The position numbers were made by a program, and so were the translations under genes. From Streptosporangiaceae bacterium NEAU-GS5 (GTDB taxonomy: Bacteria > Actinomycetota > Actinomycetes > Streptosporangiales > Streptosporangiaceae), in assembly GCA_017592665.1 (NCBI GenBank), contig JAGFNW010000028.1:1-64000 (forward strand): a DNA stretch of 64,000 nt, read 5' to 3'. The notes beneath the pieces are model-generated. The model was given only the letters and a program-made list of their open reading frames with translations, had not been told where the DNA came from and did no database searches. This document shows positions 19,756 through 28,845 of this stretch, one piece after another (position 1 is the first letter of the stretch; each line of letters opens with the position of its first letter).

Positions 19756-20763
19756 GTGTTTGGACGCGCACGTGGGAAGGCCGCGTCCGCGGTGGCGACG
19801 ACACTGGGCATCACGGTCGCCGTCATGACAATCGCGGTCACCGCCTGGGCCTCGCCGGATCCGGACGCCACCGAGTCGCAGCCCGTGGTGACCATCACGG
19901 TGACCACGACGCCTTCCCCGACGCCGACGCCCGAGGCGACGCCAGTAGTGACCAAGACGGTCACCATCACGCCGACTCCGACGCACAAGGCCAAGCCCGC
20001 GACGACGACGCCCGCTCCGGCCGTGCAGCCGACCCAGCAGCAGCCGACCCAGCCGGTCCAGCCGCCGACGCTGCCCACCAGCGACGCGATCGTGCCGACC
20101 ACTCCGACCACGGAGCCGCCGGTGTCGCTGGCGCCCGCGCTGCCCGTGCCGTCGCCCAGCACGACCGCCCTGACCTCCGAGGAGCAGCCGGCGCTCGCGA
20201 TCAGGAACGCCAGCCCCGAGTTCGACCAGACGGCGCTGAGCAAGAAGCTGGCCGTTCCCGCGGCCCTGCTGGTGCTGCTGGCGCTGTTCGCCTGGTTGAT
20301 CTTCGAGGGCAGGCTGCGCCGGATGGCGCACGCCGCGGCCATCCGCAAGGCGGGCCCGCGTCCCGTGCCTGAGCTGACCGGTTACCCGGTGCCTCCGGGG
20401 TATGGCCAGACCGTGGTGGGCTTCATGCCGGTTCCTACCTATCCGGCCTATCCGGTCCCGTACGGCTACGGCTACCCGCCCGGATATCCGCCGCCCTACC
20501 CGCCGCCTGGATATCCGCCTACGGGTTACCCACCTCCGGGTTACCCGCCGCAGGCCTATCCACAGCAGCCGCCTCCGTACGCCTATCCGCAGGCCGAGGT
20601 GATCGAGACCAACCCGCCCGTGGATCCGTGGGGCCAGGCCGTACGCGATGAGGAGCCGCCGCCCGCGGCCGGGCAGAATCCGGCTTTAGAACCCCCGGCG
20701 ACTGACGGCAGGCCGGAGGATGAAGGCCCGAGCGGCACGAAGATGTGGCCCACGCAGCGTTAG
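19756..20763 (+). CDS. Two-TM protein with Pro/Thr ectodomain and PPGYP-repeat tail
   Basis: 335 residues, not recognised as a named family. TM1 lies at about 13-30 (ATTLGITVAVMTIAVTAWA). An extracellular Thr/Pro-rich segment (about 31-175, PTPTPEATPVVTKTVTITPTP) precedes TM2 (about 180-198, AALLVLLALFAWLIFEG) and a cytoplasmic Pro/Gly/Tyr tail with PPGYPPPGYPP-type repeats (about 215-300). GTG 19756 is chosen because GGAGGG lies 7 bp upstream; the open frame extends to 19693. The TAG stop is the first triplet of a 32-bp repeat shared with 44777. Confidence 0.62.
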   Translation: MFGRARGKAASAVATTLGITVAVMTIAVTAWASPDPDATESQPVVTITVTTTPSPTPTPEATPVVTKTVTITPTPTHKAKPATTTPAPAVQPTQQQPTQPVQPPTLPTSDAIVPTTPTTEPPVSLAPALPVPSPSTTALTSEEQPALAIRNASPEFDQTALSKKLAVPAALLVLLALFAWLIFEGRLRRMAHAAAIRKAGPRPVPELTGYPVPPGYGQTVVGFMPVPTYPAYPVPYGYGYPPGYPPPYPPPGYPPTGYPPPGYPPQAYPQQPPPYAYPQAEVIETNPPVDPWGQAVRDEEPPPAAGQNPALEPPATDGRPEDEGPSGTKMWPTQR

Positions 20764-20792
20764 AGCCTGTTGGTGGACTCCCGTCCGTCGCG
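20761..20792 (+). repeat. 32-bp dispersed repeat, half-copy
   Basis: 32 bp identical to 44777-44808, beginning TAGAGCCTGTTGGTGGACTC. In this copy only one arm and part of the loop are present; the sequence after 20792 does not return as the complementary arm. It supplies the TAG stop of the upstream gene and lies between convergent genes. Confidence 0.9.
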
Positions 20793-20800
20793 AGCGGCGG

Positions 20801-21268
20801 TCAGGCACGCTCTTGGACCTGCGCGCCCGGTCCCGGGAGCACGTCGACGTTGCGGGCGTGCATCGGCTGATCGCACACCGAGCAGTGCAGCTCGACGTGG
20901 CTGATCTGGCCGCAGGTGTGGTGGCGGTAGAGCATGGGAGGCCCCGCGTCGCCGGCCGTCCACCGGTCGCCCCAGCGGACCATCACCATCAGCACGGCGA
21001 CCAGATCCGTGCCCTTGGCGGTGAGCGCGTACTCATAGCGGGGCGGGCGCGCGTTGTACTCCCTGCGCTCCAGCACGTCGTTGTCGACCAGCCATTTGAG
21101 GCGCTCGGCCAGCACCTTCCGGGAGATGCCGAGACTCTGCTGGATCTGGTCGAATCGGTTGATCCCCACGTAGATGTTGCGGAGGACCAGCGGCGACCAG
21201 GGCTCGCCGATGACGTCGAGCGTGCGGGCGATGGAGCAGGCCATGTCGCCGAACTGGGTGCGCTGCAT
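20801..21268 (-). CDS. HxlR-family transcriptional regulator
   Basis: 155-residue winged-helix regulator: CSIARTLDVIGEPWSPLVLRNIYVGINRFDQIQ and LGISRKVLAERLKWLVDNDVLERREY match the HxlR/MarR-like DNA-binding domain (about 10-105). A C-terminal extension holds C-x2-C-like pairs (HHTCGQ and LHCSVCDQ) that could bind metal or sense redox state. Divergently transcribed from the DUF899 gene across 46 bp holding a palindrome, so it probably controls both genes. Confidence 0.88.
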   Translation of the reverse strand: MQRTQFGDMACSIARTLDVIGEPWSPLVLRNIYVGINRFDQIQQSLGISRKVLAERLKWLVDNDVLERREYNARPPRYEYALTAKGTDLVAVLMVMVRWGDRWTAGDAGPPMLYRHHTCGQISHVELHCSVCDQPMHARNVDVLPGPGAQVQERA

Positions 21269-21282
21269 GCCTCCAGTCTATT

Positions 21283-21299
21283 AGTTCCCTAAAGGAACT
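21283..21299. promoter_or_regulatory. Palindromic operator between hxlR-like and DUF899 genes
   Basis: Inverted repeat AGTTCC-N5-GGAACT (21283-21288 / 21294-21299) centred in the short divergent spacer. HxlR proteins bind such short palindromes as dimers. It lies 16 bp upstream of the ATG at 21315 and 15 bp upstream of the regulator start, overlapping any promoter there. Confidence 0.5.
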
Positions 21300-21314
21300 G
21301 ATAGGGTCGTGAGT

Positions 21315-21974
21315 ATGAGTCGTCCACGAGTTGTCTCCCTAGACGAGTGGCAGGTCGCGCGTGAGGCGCTGCTGGCCAAAGAGAAGGCGCACACCCACGC
21401 GCTCGACGCCCTGGCCGCCGAGCGCCGCCGGATGCCCATGGCCCGGCTGGACAAGGACTACCGATTCGTCGCCCCCGACCGCTCCGAGGCCGGCCTCACC
21501 GACCTCTTCCAGGGTCGCCGCCAGCTGGTCATCTACCACCACATGCTGGAGCCGGGGCAGGACTGGATCTGCGGCGGCTGCGGCACGTTCACCGACAACA
21601 TCCCCGAGCACGTGCACGAGCACCTCAACGCCCGCGACACCACGCTGATCCTCATGTCCCGCGCGCCGCAGGACGAGATCGACGTGGTGCGCAAGCGGAT
21701 GGGCTGGACCACGCCGTGGTATTCGAGCCACGGCTCCGACTTCAACGACGACATCGGCCTCGAGGGCGGCTTCGGCCTCAGCGTGCTGCTGCGCGACGGC
21801 GAGGAGGTCTTCCGCACCTACTTCACCCGCGGCCGGGGCGTCGACCGGCTGCGGCTCGACTTCAACCTCCTCGACCTGACGCCCTACGGGCGCCAGGAGA
21901 CGTGGGAGGACTCGCCGGAGGGCTGGCCGCAGAGCCAGACCATGGCCTGGCTCCGCCTCCACGACGAATACTGA
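21315..21974 (+). CDS. DUF899 thioredoxin-like protein
   Basis: 219-residue protein of the DUF899 (thioredoxin-fold-like) family. It shows VVSLDEWQVAREALLAKEK at the start, YHHMLEPGQDWICGGCGTFTDN with a CGGC motif (near residue 95) in the redox-active position, and the C-terminal FNLLDLTPYGRQETWEDSPEGWPQ block. Some members are annotated as dithiol-disulfide isomerase-like or FrnE-like; the reaction is not established. ATG 21315 is preferred over GTG 21309. Divergent HxlR control suggests induction by an electrophile or aldehyde stress (inference). Confidence 0.85.
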   Translation: MSRPRVVSLDEWQVAREALLAKEKAHTHALDALAAERRRMPMARLDKDYRFVAPDRSEAGLTDLFQGRRQLVIYHHMLEPGQDWICGGCGTFTDNIPEHVHEHLNARDTTLILMSRAPQDEIDVVRKRMGWTTPWYSSHGSDFNDDIGLEGGFGLSVLLRDGEEVFRTYFTRGRGVDRLRLDFNLLDLTPYGRQETWEDSPEGWPQSQTMAWLRLHDEY

Positions 21975-21977
21975 AGG

Positions 21978-22724
21978 CTAGCGCCGGAAGATCTTGTTGC
22001 CCAGCCAGACCAGCGGATCGTACTTGCGGTCGACCACGCGCTCCTTCATCGGGATCAGCGCGTTGTCGGTGATCTTGATGTGCTCCGGGCAGACCTCGGT
22101 GCAGCACTTGGTGATGTTGCAGTAGCCGAGGCCGTGCTCCTCCTGCGCCGCGTCCTTGCGGTCGGCGACGTCATAGGGGTGCATGTCGAGCTCGGCGATC
22201 CGCATCAGGAAGCGCGGCCCGGCGAAGGCCGGCTTGTTGTCCTCGTGGTCGCGGATCACGTGGCAGACGTTGTTGCACATGAAGCACTCGATGCACTTGC
22301 GGAACTCCTGGGACCGCTCGACGTCGATCTGCTGCATGCGGTATTCGCCCGGCCGCACGTCCGAAGGAGGCGTGAACGACGGGATCTCGCGCGCCTTCTG
22401 GTAGTTGAACGAAACGTCCGTCACCAGGTCTTTGATGACGGGGAACGTCCGCATCGGCGTGACGGTGACCGTCTCGTCCTCGGTGAAGGTCGACATGCGG
22501 GTCATGCAGCCGAGGCGCGGCCTGCCGTTGATCTCCATGGAGCACGAGCCGCACTTGCCGGCCTTGCAGTTCCACCGGACGGCGAGGTCGGGGGCCTGGG
22601 TGGCCTGGAGCCGGTGAATGACGTCGAGGACGACCTCGCCCTCGTTCACTTCGACGGTGAAGTCCTCGAGCCGTCCTTCGCCGCCCTCGCCCCGCCACAC
22701 GCGGAACTTCGCCTTGTAGCCCAT
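21978..22724 (-). CDS. sdhB: Succinate dehydrogenase (Sdh1) iron-sulfur subunit
   Basis: 248-residue electron-transfer subunit. The N-terminal [2Fe-2S] ferredoxin domain has CKAGKCGSCSMEIN...C; the C-terminal domain has CIECFMCNNVC for [4Fe-4S] and NITKCCTEVCPEHI for the [3Fe-4S]/[4Fe-4S] clusters. Sequence style (ending VDRKYDPLVWLGNKIF) is that of the mycobacterial Sdh1 (Rv0247c-type) enzyme. Begins one base after the sdhA stop, the last gene of the Sdh1 operon. Confidence 0.93.
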   Translation of the reverse strand: MGYKAKFRVWRGEGGEGRLEDFTVEVNEGEVVLDVIHRLQATQAPDLAVRWNCKAGKCGSCSMEINGRPRLGCMTRMSTFTEDETVTVTPMRTFPVIKDLVTDVSFNYQKAREIPSFTPPSDVRPGEYRMQQIDVERSQEFRKCIECFMCNNVCHVIRDHEDNKPAFAGPRFLMRIAELDMHPYDVADRKDAAQEEHGLGYCNITKCCTEVCPEHIKITDNALIPMKERVVDRKYDPLVWLGNKIFRR

Positions 22725-22725
22725 G

Positions 22726-24585
22726 TCAGGACAGCTCCTCTTCGGTGAGGTACTTCGTGAGTTCCGAGCGCTCGAACAGCGCCAGCAGGTCGGGCCGCAT
22801 GTCCGGCTGGATCTTCTCCTCGACCGCGATGCCGCCGGCGCCCTCCAGTGAGCAGACCAGCAGCCTGCGCCGCCACTGCGGCGACATCTCGGGGAAGTCG
22901 TCGCGGGTGTGGCCGCCCCGGCTCTCCCGTCGCTTCAGCGCGGCCCGCGCCACGCACTCGCTGACCAGCAGCATGTTGCGGAGGTCGATGGCGAGGTGCC
23001 AGCCCGGGTTGTAGACGCGGCTGCCCTGCGCGCCCGTGTGCTCGGCCCGCTCCTTGAGCTTCTGGATGGCGTCCAGCGCCTCCTCGATCTCCGAGGCCCG
23101 CCGGATGATGCCGACCAGGTCGTTCATGGTCCGCTGCAGCTCGTGGTGGACCTCGTACGGATTCTCCCCGCCGGTCCGGCCGAGCGGCGCCTCCGCCTCG
23201 ATCTCGGCCGCCTCGATGCCCACGGCCGTGGGACGGGCCGCGAGGCCCGACACGTACGCGGCCGCTCCCGCGCCGGCCCTGCGGCCGAACACCAGCAGGT
23301 CGGACAGGGAGTTGCCGCCGAGCCGGTTGGAGCCGTGCATGCCGCCCGACACCTCGCCGGCCGCGAACAGCCCGGGCACCGAAGCGGCGCCGGAGTCGGC
23401 GTCGACCTCGACCCCGCCCATGACGTAGTGGCAGGTCGGGCCGACCTGCATGGGCTCCCTGGTGATGTCGACGTCGGCCAGCTCCTTGAACTGGTGGTGC
23501 ATCGACGGCAACCGTTTGATGATCTCGGTGGCCGGGAGCCGGGTCGACACGTCGAGGAACACGCCGCCCTGCGGCGATCCGCGGCCGGCCTTCACCTCGG
23601 CGTTGATGGCGCGGGCCACCTCGTCACGCGGCAGCAGCTCCGGAGGGCGCCGGTTGTTGCCCTGGTCGGTATACCAGCGGTCGGCCTCCTCCTCGCTCGT
23701 CGCGTACTTGTCCTTGAAGACGTCGGGGATGTAGTTGAACATGAAGCGCTCGCCCGCGGCGTTGCGCAGCACGCCGCCGTCGCCACGGACCGACTCGGTG
23801 ACGAGGATGCCGCGCACGGACGGCGGCCACACCATGCCGGTCGGGTGGAACTGGATGAACTCCATGTTGATCAGCTTCGCCCCGGCCAGCAGCGCGAGCG
23901 CGTGGCCGTCGCCGGTGTACTCCCAGGAGTTGGAGGTCACCACATACGACTTGCCGATGCCGCCGGTCGCGAGGACCACGGCGGGGGCGTCGAAGCAGAT
24001 GTACTTCCCGGTCTCGCGCCAGTAGGCGAACGCCCCGGCGATCGAGCCGCCCTCGTCCTGCAGCAGCCGGGTGACCGTGCACTCGGAGAAGACCTTGAGG
24101 TAGGCCTCGTAGTCGCCGTGGACCTTGTAGTCCTCCTGCTGCAGCGCGACCACCCGCTGCTGCAGCGTGCGGATCATCTCCAGGCCGGTCCGGTCGCCGA
24201 CGTGGGCCAGCCGCGGATATTCGTGGCCGCCGAAGTTACGCTGGCTGATCTTGCCGTCTTTCGTCCGGTCGAACAGCGCGCCCCAGGCCTCGAGCTCGTA
24301 AACGCGGTCCGGGGCCTCCTTGGCGTGCAGCTCGGCCATCCGCCAGTTGTTGAGGAATTTGCCACCCCGCATGGTGTCGCGGAAGTGCACCATCCAGTTG
24401 TCGTCGGAGTTGACGTTTCCCATCGCGGCGGCGGCGCCGCCCTCGGCCATGACCGTGTGGGCCTTGCCGAAAAGGGACTTGCAGACGATCGCCGTGCGCT
24501 TGCCCTGCTGACGGGCCTCGATGGCCGCGCGGAGCCCCGCTCCGCCGGCCCCGATGACTACGACGTCGTATTCGTGACGCTCCAC
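22726..24585 (-). CDS. sdhA: Succinate dehydrogenase (Sdh1) flavoprotein subunit
   Basis: 619-residue FAD subunit that oxidises succinate. The Rossmann motif VVIGAGGAGLRAAIEAR is at the N-terminus. HTVMAEGGAAAAMGN carries the FAD-linking His (near residue 44); FIQFHPTGMVWPPSVRG holds active-site His/Thr; HGSNRLGGNSLSDLLVFGRRAG is the C-terminal FAD loop. Length fits the family. It lies between the membrane anchor gene (42 bp upstream) and sdhB (1 bp downstream). Confidence 0.94.
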   Translation of the reverse strand: MERHEYDVVVIGAGGAGLRAAIEARQQGKRTAIVCKSLFGKAHTVMAEGGAAAAMGNVNSDDNWMVHFRDTMRGGKFLNNWRMAELHAKEAPDRVYELEAWGALFDRTKDGKISQRNFGGHEYPRLAHVGDRTGLEMIRTLQQRVVALQQEDYKVHGDYEAYLKVFSECTVTRLLQDEGGSIAGAFAYWRETGKYICFDAPAVVLATGGIGKSYVVTSNSWEYTGDGHALALLAGAKLINMEFIQFHPTGMVWPPSVRGILVTESVRGDGGVLRNAAGERFMFNYIPDVFKDKYATSEEEADRWYTDQGNNRRPPELLPRDEVARAINAEVKAGRGSPQGGVFLDVSTRLPATEIIKRLPSMHHQFKELADVDITREPMQVGPTCHYVMGGVEVDADSGAASVPGLFAAGEVSGGMHGSNRLGGNSLSDLLVFGRRAGAGAAAYVSGLAARPTAVGIEAAEIEAEAPLGRTGGENPYEVHHELQRTMNDLVGIIRRASEIEEALDAIQKLKERAEHTGAQGSRVYNPGWHLAIDLRNMLLVSECVARAALKRRESRGGHTRDDFPEMSPQWRRRLLVCSLEGAGGIAVEEKIQPDMRPDLLALFERSELTKYLTEEELS

Positions 24586-24627
24586 AGCTACTAATCCTTA
24601 GTGCTTCCGGGACCCGCAAGCGGTCCC

Positions 24628-25407
24628 TTACGAGAACGGGAAGGTGAGAACGCCCTTGGCGACCAGCCGGACGTAGAAGTCGGCGATCATGACCGAGAAC
24701 ATCGACGCCCAGGCGAGCTGCTGGTGCTTGGCGTTGAGTTTCGACACGAGCGTCCACATCCGATACCGCAGTGGGTGCCGGGAGAAGTGGTTCAGCCGGC
24801 CGGCCGTGATGTGCCGGCAGGAATGGCAGCCGAGGGTGTAACCGGCGATGAGCACCACGTTGATCACCAGGATCCAGGTGCCGATGCCCTGCGGTTTGTG
24901 GATCAGCGCGAGCACCGCGTCATAGGTCAGGACCGCGCCGATGAGGATGGCCCCGTAGAAGAAATAGCGGTGGATGTTGTTCAGGATCAGCGGAAGCCTG
25001 GTCTCACCCGAGTATTTGCCGTGGGGTTCGGCCACCGCGCATGCCGGGGGGGAAACCCAGAACGAGCGGTAGTAGGACTTGCGGTAGTAGTAGCACGTCA
25101 GCCGGAATCCGCCGGGCAGGCCGAGGATCAGCAGCCCGGGGGGCAGGCCGTACCAGTCGCCGAAGGGCGCCAGGCCGAGGAAGCGCGCGCCCTCGGGGCA
25201 CGAGGTGGCCAGACAGGGCGAGGCGAACGGCGCGATATATGGATCGGCGAAGTAGCTCTTGTCGAAGATCGCCCAGAATCCGTAGATCAGGAAGGACAGG
25301 AGCCCGGCGAACGTGAGCGCCGGGGCGAGCCACCATCGGTCCGTGCGAAACGTGCGTACCTTGATCTGGGCCCGCTGCTTCCGCTGTGCGGGTTCCACAA
25401 TGGTCAT
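24628..25407 (-). CDS. Sdh1 membrane anchor subunit (Rv0249c-like)
   Basis: 259-residue membrane protein, promoter-proximal gene of the Sdh1 operon. Five hydrophobic segments are visible (about 30-48, 87-100, 141-160, 172-192, 230-250). Histidines in NNIHRYFFYG and GCHSCRHITAGRLNHFSRH are candidate haem or quinone-site ligands. It is unlike classical SdhC/SdhD; the match in size, order and style is to the single anchor of mycobacterial Sdh1, a menaquinone-linked succinate oxidase. A 128-bp spacer upstream presumably holds the promoter. Confidence 0.8.
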   Translation of the reverse strand: MTIVEPAQRKQRAQIKVRTFRTDRWWLAPALTFAGLLSFLIYGFWAIFDKSYFADPYIAPFASPCLATSCPEGARFLGLAPFGDWYGLPPGLLILGLPGGFRLTCYYYRKSYYRSFWVSPPACAVAEPHGKYSGETRLPLILNNIHRYFFYGAILIGAVLTYDAVLALIHKPQGIGTWILVINVVLIAGYTLGCHSCRHITAGRLNHFSRHPLRYRMWTLVSKLNAKHQQLAWASMFSVMIADFYVRLVAKGVLTFPFS

Positions 25408-25535
25408 CGGAGACCTCTCTGAAGCCGCGCGAACCGCATCACTCCCTGGGCCGCGCGCGTGTTGGTGGGGGATACGTTACGACGACCAATTCCGCATGTG
25501 TGAGCCGGGTCACTGACTGCGGCCTGTGATTCCTG

Positions 25536-25988
25536 TCACGTTTCGCGTGCGGCGTTCTGTGGCAGTTTGACCACAGTTACGAAGAAGTCGTCGATCTGTC
25601 GCACCACCTTGATGAACTGGTTGAAATCGACCGGCTTGGACACGTACGCGTTGGCGTGCAGCTGATAGCTGCGCACGATGTCCTCCTCGGCCTCAGAGGT
25701 GGTCAGGATGACCACGGGGATCGAGCGCAGGTCGTTGTCGTGCTTTATCTCCTCCAGCACCTCCCGGCCGTCCATCCGGGGCAGGTTGAGGTCGAGCAGG
25801 ACGAGGTCGGGCCGGGGCACGTCGGCGTACGGCGCCTGGTTGCGCAGGAAGCGCAGCGCCTGCTCACCGTCGTGGACCACGTGCAGCTTGTTGCGCACCT
25901 TGTTGTCGGCGAACGCCTCCCTGGTCAGCAGCACGTCACCCGGGTCGTCCTCGACCAGCAGGACGTCGATCCACCGGTATTCGTTCAT
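25536..25988 (-). CDS. Single-domain response regulator (Rcp1-like)
   Basis: 150-residue CheY-type receiver without an output domain. The acidic pocket [19 protein letters not shown], phosphoacceptor Asp in [13 protein letters not shown] (near residue 68), T/S at [11 protein letters not shown] and K at [11 protein letters not shown] are all present. EDDPGDVLL is typical of Rcp1-like regulators paired with phytochrome-type or CHASE3 kinases. ATG 25988 overlaps the kinase stop by 4 bp (ATGA), making the kinase its likely partner. Confidence 0.9.
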   Translation of the reverse strand: MNEYRWIDVLLVEDDPGDVLLTREAFADNKVRNKLHVVHDGEQALRFLRNQAPYADVPRPDLVLLDLNLPRMDGREVLEEIKHDNDLRSIPVVILTTSEAEEDIVRSYQLHANAYVSKPVDFNQFIKVVRQIDDFFVTVVKLPQNAARET

Positions 25989-27622
25989 TGGGCCGCCCCC
26001 TCCAAGGTGAATCGGAACGTCGTGCCGGGCTCGTCGATGTGCTCGCCCAGCCAGATCACGCCCCCGTGGTATTCCACGATCTTGCGGCAGAGCGCCAGGC
26101 CGATGCCCGTGCCCGGATAGACGTCCCGCGGGTGCAGCCGCTGGAAGATGAGGAAGATCCGATCGGCGTACTTGGGCTCGATCCCGATCCCATTGTCGGT
26201 GCAGGCGAACTCCCACTGCCCGTTCTCGGCCGCTTTTACCGAGATATGGATGCGCGGTGGGTCGGTCGTGCGGAACTTCAGCGCGTTGCCGATCAGATTC
26301 TGGAACAGCTGGGTGAGCAGGACGCGGCTGCCCAGCACGACCGGCATCTCGTCGTGGGTGACGACCGCCTCGCTGTCCTCGATCTGCACGGCAAGGTTCT
26401 CCAGCGCCGCCGTGAGAGGGATCTCGGCGTTCAACGGCTCGCGCTCACTGGTGATCCGGCCGACCCGGGAGAAGTCGAGCAGGTCGTTGATGAGCAGCTG
26501 CATCCGCTTCGCCCCGTCGACCGCGTACGCGATGTAGGTCTTGGCGCGCTCGTCGAGCTGCGCCGCGTAGCGCTGTTCGAGCATCTGGGTGAAGCTCGCC
26601 ACCTTGCGCAGCGGCTCCTGCAGGTCGTGGCTCGCCACATAGGCGAACTGCTCCAGCTCGCCGTTGGAGCGCCGCAGCTCGGCCGCCTGGTCGGCGAGGG
26701 CCTGCTGCGTGTAGGCCGAGCGCCGCCACTCGTCGAGCAGCCGGTGGCGCATGGCGTCCACCCGGCCCGACAGCTCGGAGAGCTCGGCCGGCCTGTCTAC
26801 GCCGAGGGGGCGTTCGAAGTCGCCGCCGGCCACCTCTCTGACCTGGGTGGCGAGCATGGACACCGGCCGCAGGACGGCGTAGCGGATGACCAGCGTGAAC
26901 ACGATGGCGGTGATCAACAGGACGATGGCCATCGCGCCCATCGTGACGTAGAAGGTCTGCCAGCCGTTCTCGAGCGCCGTGCGTCCGTCGGCGTGCAGCC
27001 GGCCGAGCGTGCGCTGCTGGGCCGCGAGCGCCGCCCGCACCTCGGCGAACTTGGCGATGTTGACCCGGCCCGTGTCCCTGTTGACCGCGCCGGAGCCCTT
27101 CGTCGGCACGTCGGCCCTGACCTTTTCCGCGTACGCGACGCGCCAGGCGTCCGCGGCCGCGGTCAGCCGCTTGAGGCCGGCCTCGATGTCGGTCCGGTCG
27201 GGCAGTCGTGGCAGCAGGTCACGGATCTGCCCGGCCGCGCGCCGTTCCTCGGCCAGCCCGTCGAGATAGGACTGGAGGTAGGTCTGCTCGTTGGTGATGC
27301 CGTATCCACGGATTGCGCCCTCTTGCGTCTGCAGCGCGGTGGCCATCTCCAGTGTGTGCATGGCCGCCGGGTCGACCACGTCGACCAGTGTGTCCCTGGC
27401 GTGGCGCGCGTCTTCCAGCGCGCGTACGGTGAAACCGGCCGTCATTCCGAACGCGAGCAGCGCGAGCATGCCGATCAGCAGAAACCAGCGGCCGAGCGGG
27501 AGCCTGCCGAGGCCGCTCGGCGGTTCGGGGGACGGGAGCGGCGTCAACACGGGGGCGTTGGTTGCTTTCATCGCGGCTTCCTCTGCGCGGCTCTCATCGC
27601 GGTTCGCCGGCAGGGCGGTCAT
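25985..27622 (-). CDS. CHASE3/HAMP sensor histidine kinase
   Basis: 545-residue membrane histidine kinase. TM1 is at about 47-66, followed by a CHASE3-like helical extracellular domain (about 70-215, with [21 protein letters not shown]), TM2 (about 225-245), HAMP (about 246-300) and a coiled coil. HisKA carries the phospho-His in [17 protein letters not shown]; the HATPase has N-box [25 protein letters not shown] and [15 protein letters not shown] 27622 has GAGGAAG upstream and overlaps the phosphatase stop by 4 bp. Kinase, phosphatase and receiver form one translationally coupled signalling set. Confidence 0.92.
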   Translation of the reverse strand: MTALPANRDESRAEEAAMKATNAPVLTPLPSPEPPSGLGRLPLGRWFLLIGMLALLAFGMTAGFTVRALEDARHARDTLVDVVDPAAMHTLEMATALQTQEGAIRGYGITNEQTYLQSYLDGLAEERRAAGQIRDLLPRLPDRTDIEAGLKRLTAAADAWRVAYAEKVRADVPTKGSGAVNRDTGRVNIAKFAEVRAALAAQQRTLGRLHADGRTALENGWQTFYVTMGAMAIVLLITAIVFTLVIRYAVLRPVSMLATQVREVAGGDFERPLGVDRPAELSELSGRVDAMRHRLLDEWRRSAYTQQALADQAAELRRSNGELEQFAYVASHDLQEPLRKVASFTQMLEQRYAAQLDERAKTYIAYAVDGAKRMQLLINDLLDFSRVGRITSEREPLNAEIPLTAALENLAVQIEDSEAVVTHDEMPVVLGSRVLLTQLFQNLIGNALKFRTTDPPRIHISVKAAENGQWEFACTDNGIGIEPKYADRIFLIFQRLHPRDVYPGTGIGLALCRKIVEYHGGVIWLGEHIDEPGTTFRFTLEGAAQ

Positions 27623-28779
27623 CGAGGCTTCCTCGACACCGCGACGGCCGCCAGGTCGTCGGTCAGCTCCTCCTCGTGGAGCTCCTTCACCCGCGTGATG
27701 ATCTTGTCGAGATCCACCCCGCCCTGCTCTCTGACCAGGCGGACCAGGCCTTCGGTGCCGAGCAGGTCGCCGCCGGCGCTGACGGTGGCCTCGATCAGGC
27801 CGTCGGTGTAGAGCAACAAGGTCCAGTCGTCGCCCAGATCGACCTCGATAGGCAGCCACTCGATATCCGGAAATATGCCCAATGGGGGTCCGGATGGGGC
27901 GTCGGTCGCCACGGAGACCTCGCCACGCTTGACCACGAGCGGCGGCGGGTGGCCCACCACGTACAGCTGGGCCCAGTCGAGGCTGGGGCTGATCACGGCG
28001 GTGCAGAGGGTCGTGAAGATCTCCGGGGAGTTGCGCTCGTGGCGCAGCAGCGTGTCGAGGATGCTCAGCACGTCGTTGCCGTAGCGGCCGGCCAGCACGA
28101 GCGTCCGCCAGGCGATCCGCAGCGCCGCACCGAGCGCCGCCTCGTCAGGCCCGTGACCGCACACGTCGCCCACCAGGACCTGGATGGACCCGTCCCTGGT
28201 CTCCACGGTGTCCCAGAAGTCGCCGGCCAGCAGGCTCTGCGCCCGGCCCGGCAGGTAGCTGGTCTGATGGTGCAGGTCGGTGGTGTGCAGCATGGGAGTG
28301 GGCAGCAGCCCGTGCTCGAGGCGGGCCGTCTCCTGCGCCAGCAGCCGCTCGGCGACCAGTTCGCGCTGGGCCACGTCGCCGCGCTTGCGCTCGATGGCGT
28401 AGCGGATGGCACGTGCCAGCATGCGCTCGTCGATTTCCTGCTTGACGAGGTAGTCCTGAGCGCCGGCGGCGACCGCGTCGATCGCGACCTGGACGTCGTT
28501 GAGGCCGGTCAGCACCAGGATGGCGGTGTCAGGGGCGACCGCGAGGACCTCTTGGAGCGCCTCGAGCCCCGAGGCGTCGGGCAGTGACAGGTCGACGAAC
28601 ACGCAGTGGATCCCCGGAGCCGTCAGGTGAGGTTGCCCTTCCGCGATGCTCCGGACCCAGATGATCTTCGGGGGGCCGGGGGCGTCCGCCAGAAGCTGCT
28701 CCACGAGGAAGGCGTCCTGTGGGTCATCCTCTATGAGCAGAATTGTGAGCGGGACGGGAAGGCCGTGCGCGAGGGGCAT
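27619..28779 (-). CDS. Response regulator with PP2C (SpoIIE/RsbU) phosphatase output
   Basis: 386 residues. The N-terminal receiver (about 10-130; LLIEDDPQDAFL, CVFVDLSLPDASG, ILVLTGLNDVQVAI, DYLVKQEIDE) is joined by a coiled-coil helix to a PP2C-type Ser/Thr phosphatase (about 165-385). The phosphatase has the metal-binding blocks LLAGDFWDTVE, VLVGDVCGHGPDEAA, LLLYTDGLIEA and DDLAAVAV. Such proteins dephosphorylate anti-sigma antagonists in partner-switching networks. No antagonist or anti-sigma gene is adjacent, so its target lies elsewhere. First gene of the three-gene operon. Confidence 0.92.
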   Translation of the reverse strand: MPLAHGLPVPLTILLIEDDPQDAFLVEQLLADAPGPPKIIWVRSIAEGQPHLTAPGIHCVFVDLSLPDASGLEALQEVLAVAPDTAILVLTGLNDVQVAIDAVAAGAQDYLVKQEIDERMLARAIRYAIERKRGDVAQRELVAERLLAQETARLEHGLLPTPMLHTTDLHHQTSYLPGRAQSLLAGDFWDTVETRDGSIQVLVGDVCGHGPDEAALGAALRIAWRTLVLAGRYGNDVLSILDTLLRHERNSPEIFTTLCTAVISPSLDWAQLYVVGHPPPLVVKRGEVSVATDAPSGPPLGIFPDIEWLPIEVDLGDDWTLLLYTDGLIEATVSAGGDLLGTEGLVRLVREQGGVDLDKIITRVKELHEEELTDDLAAVAVSRKPR

Positions 28780-28845
28780 GCAGCCTCTTTCACAGGGGGC
28801 TCTTTCGTGGGGCAGGTTTTCGACAAATATAGCGAGACAGGCTAC

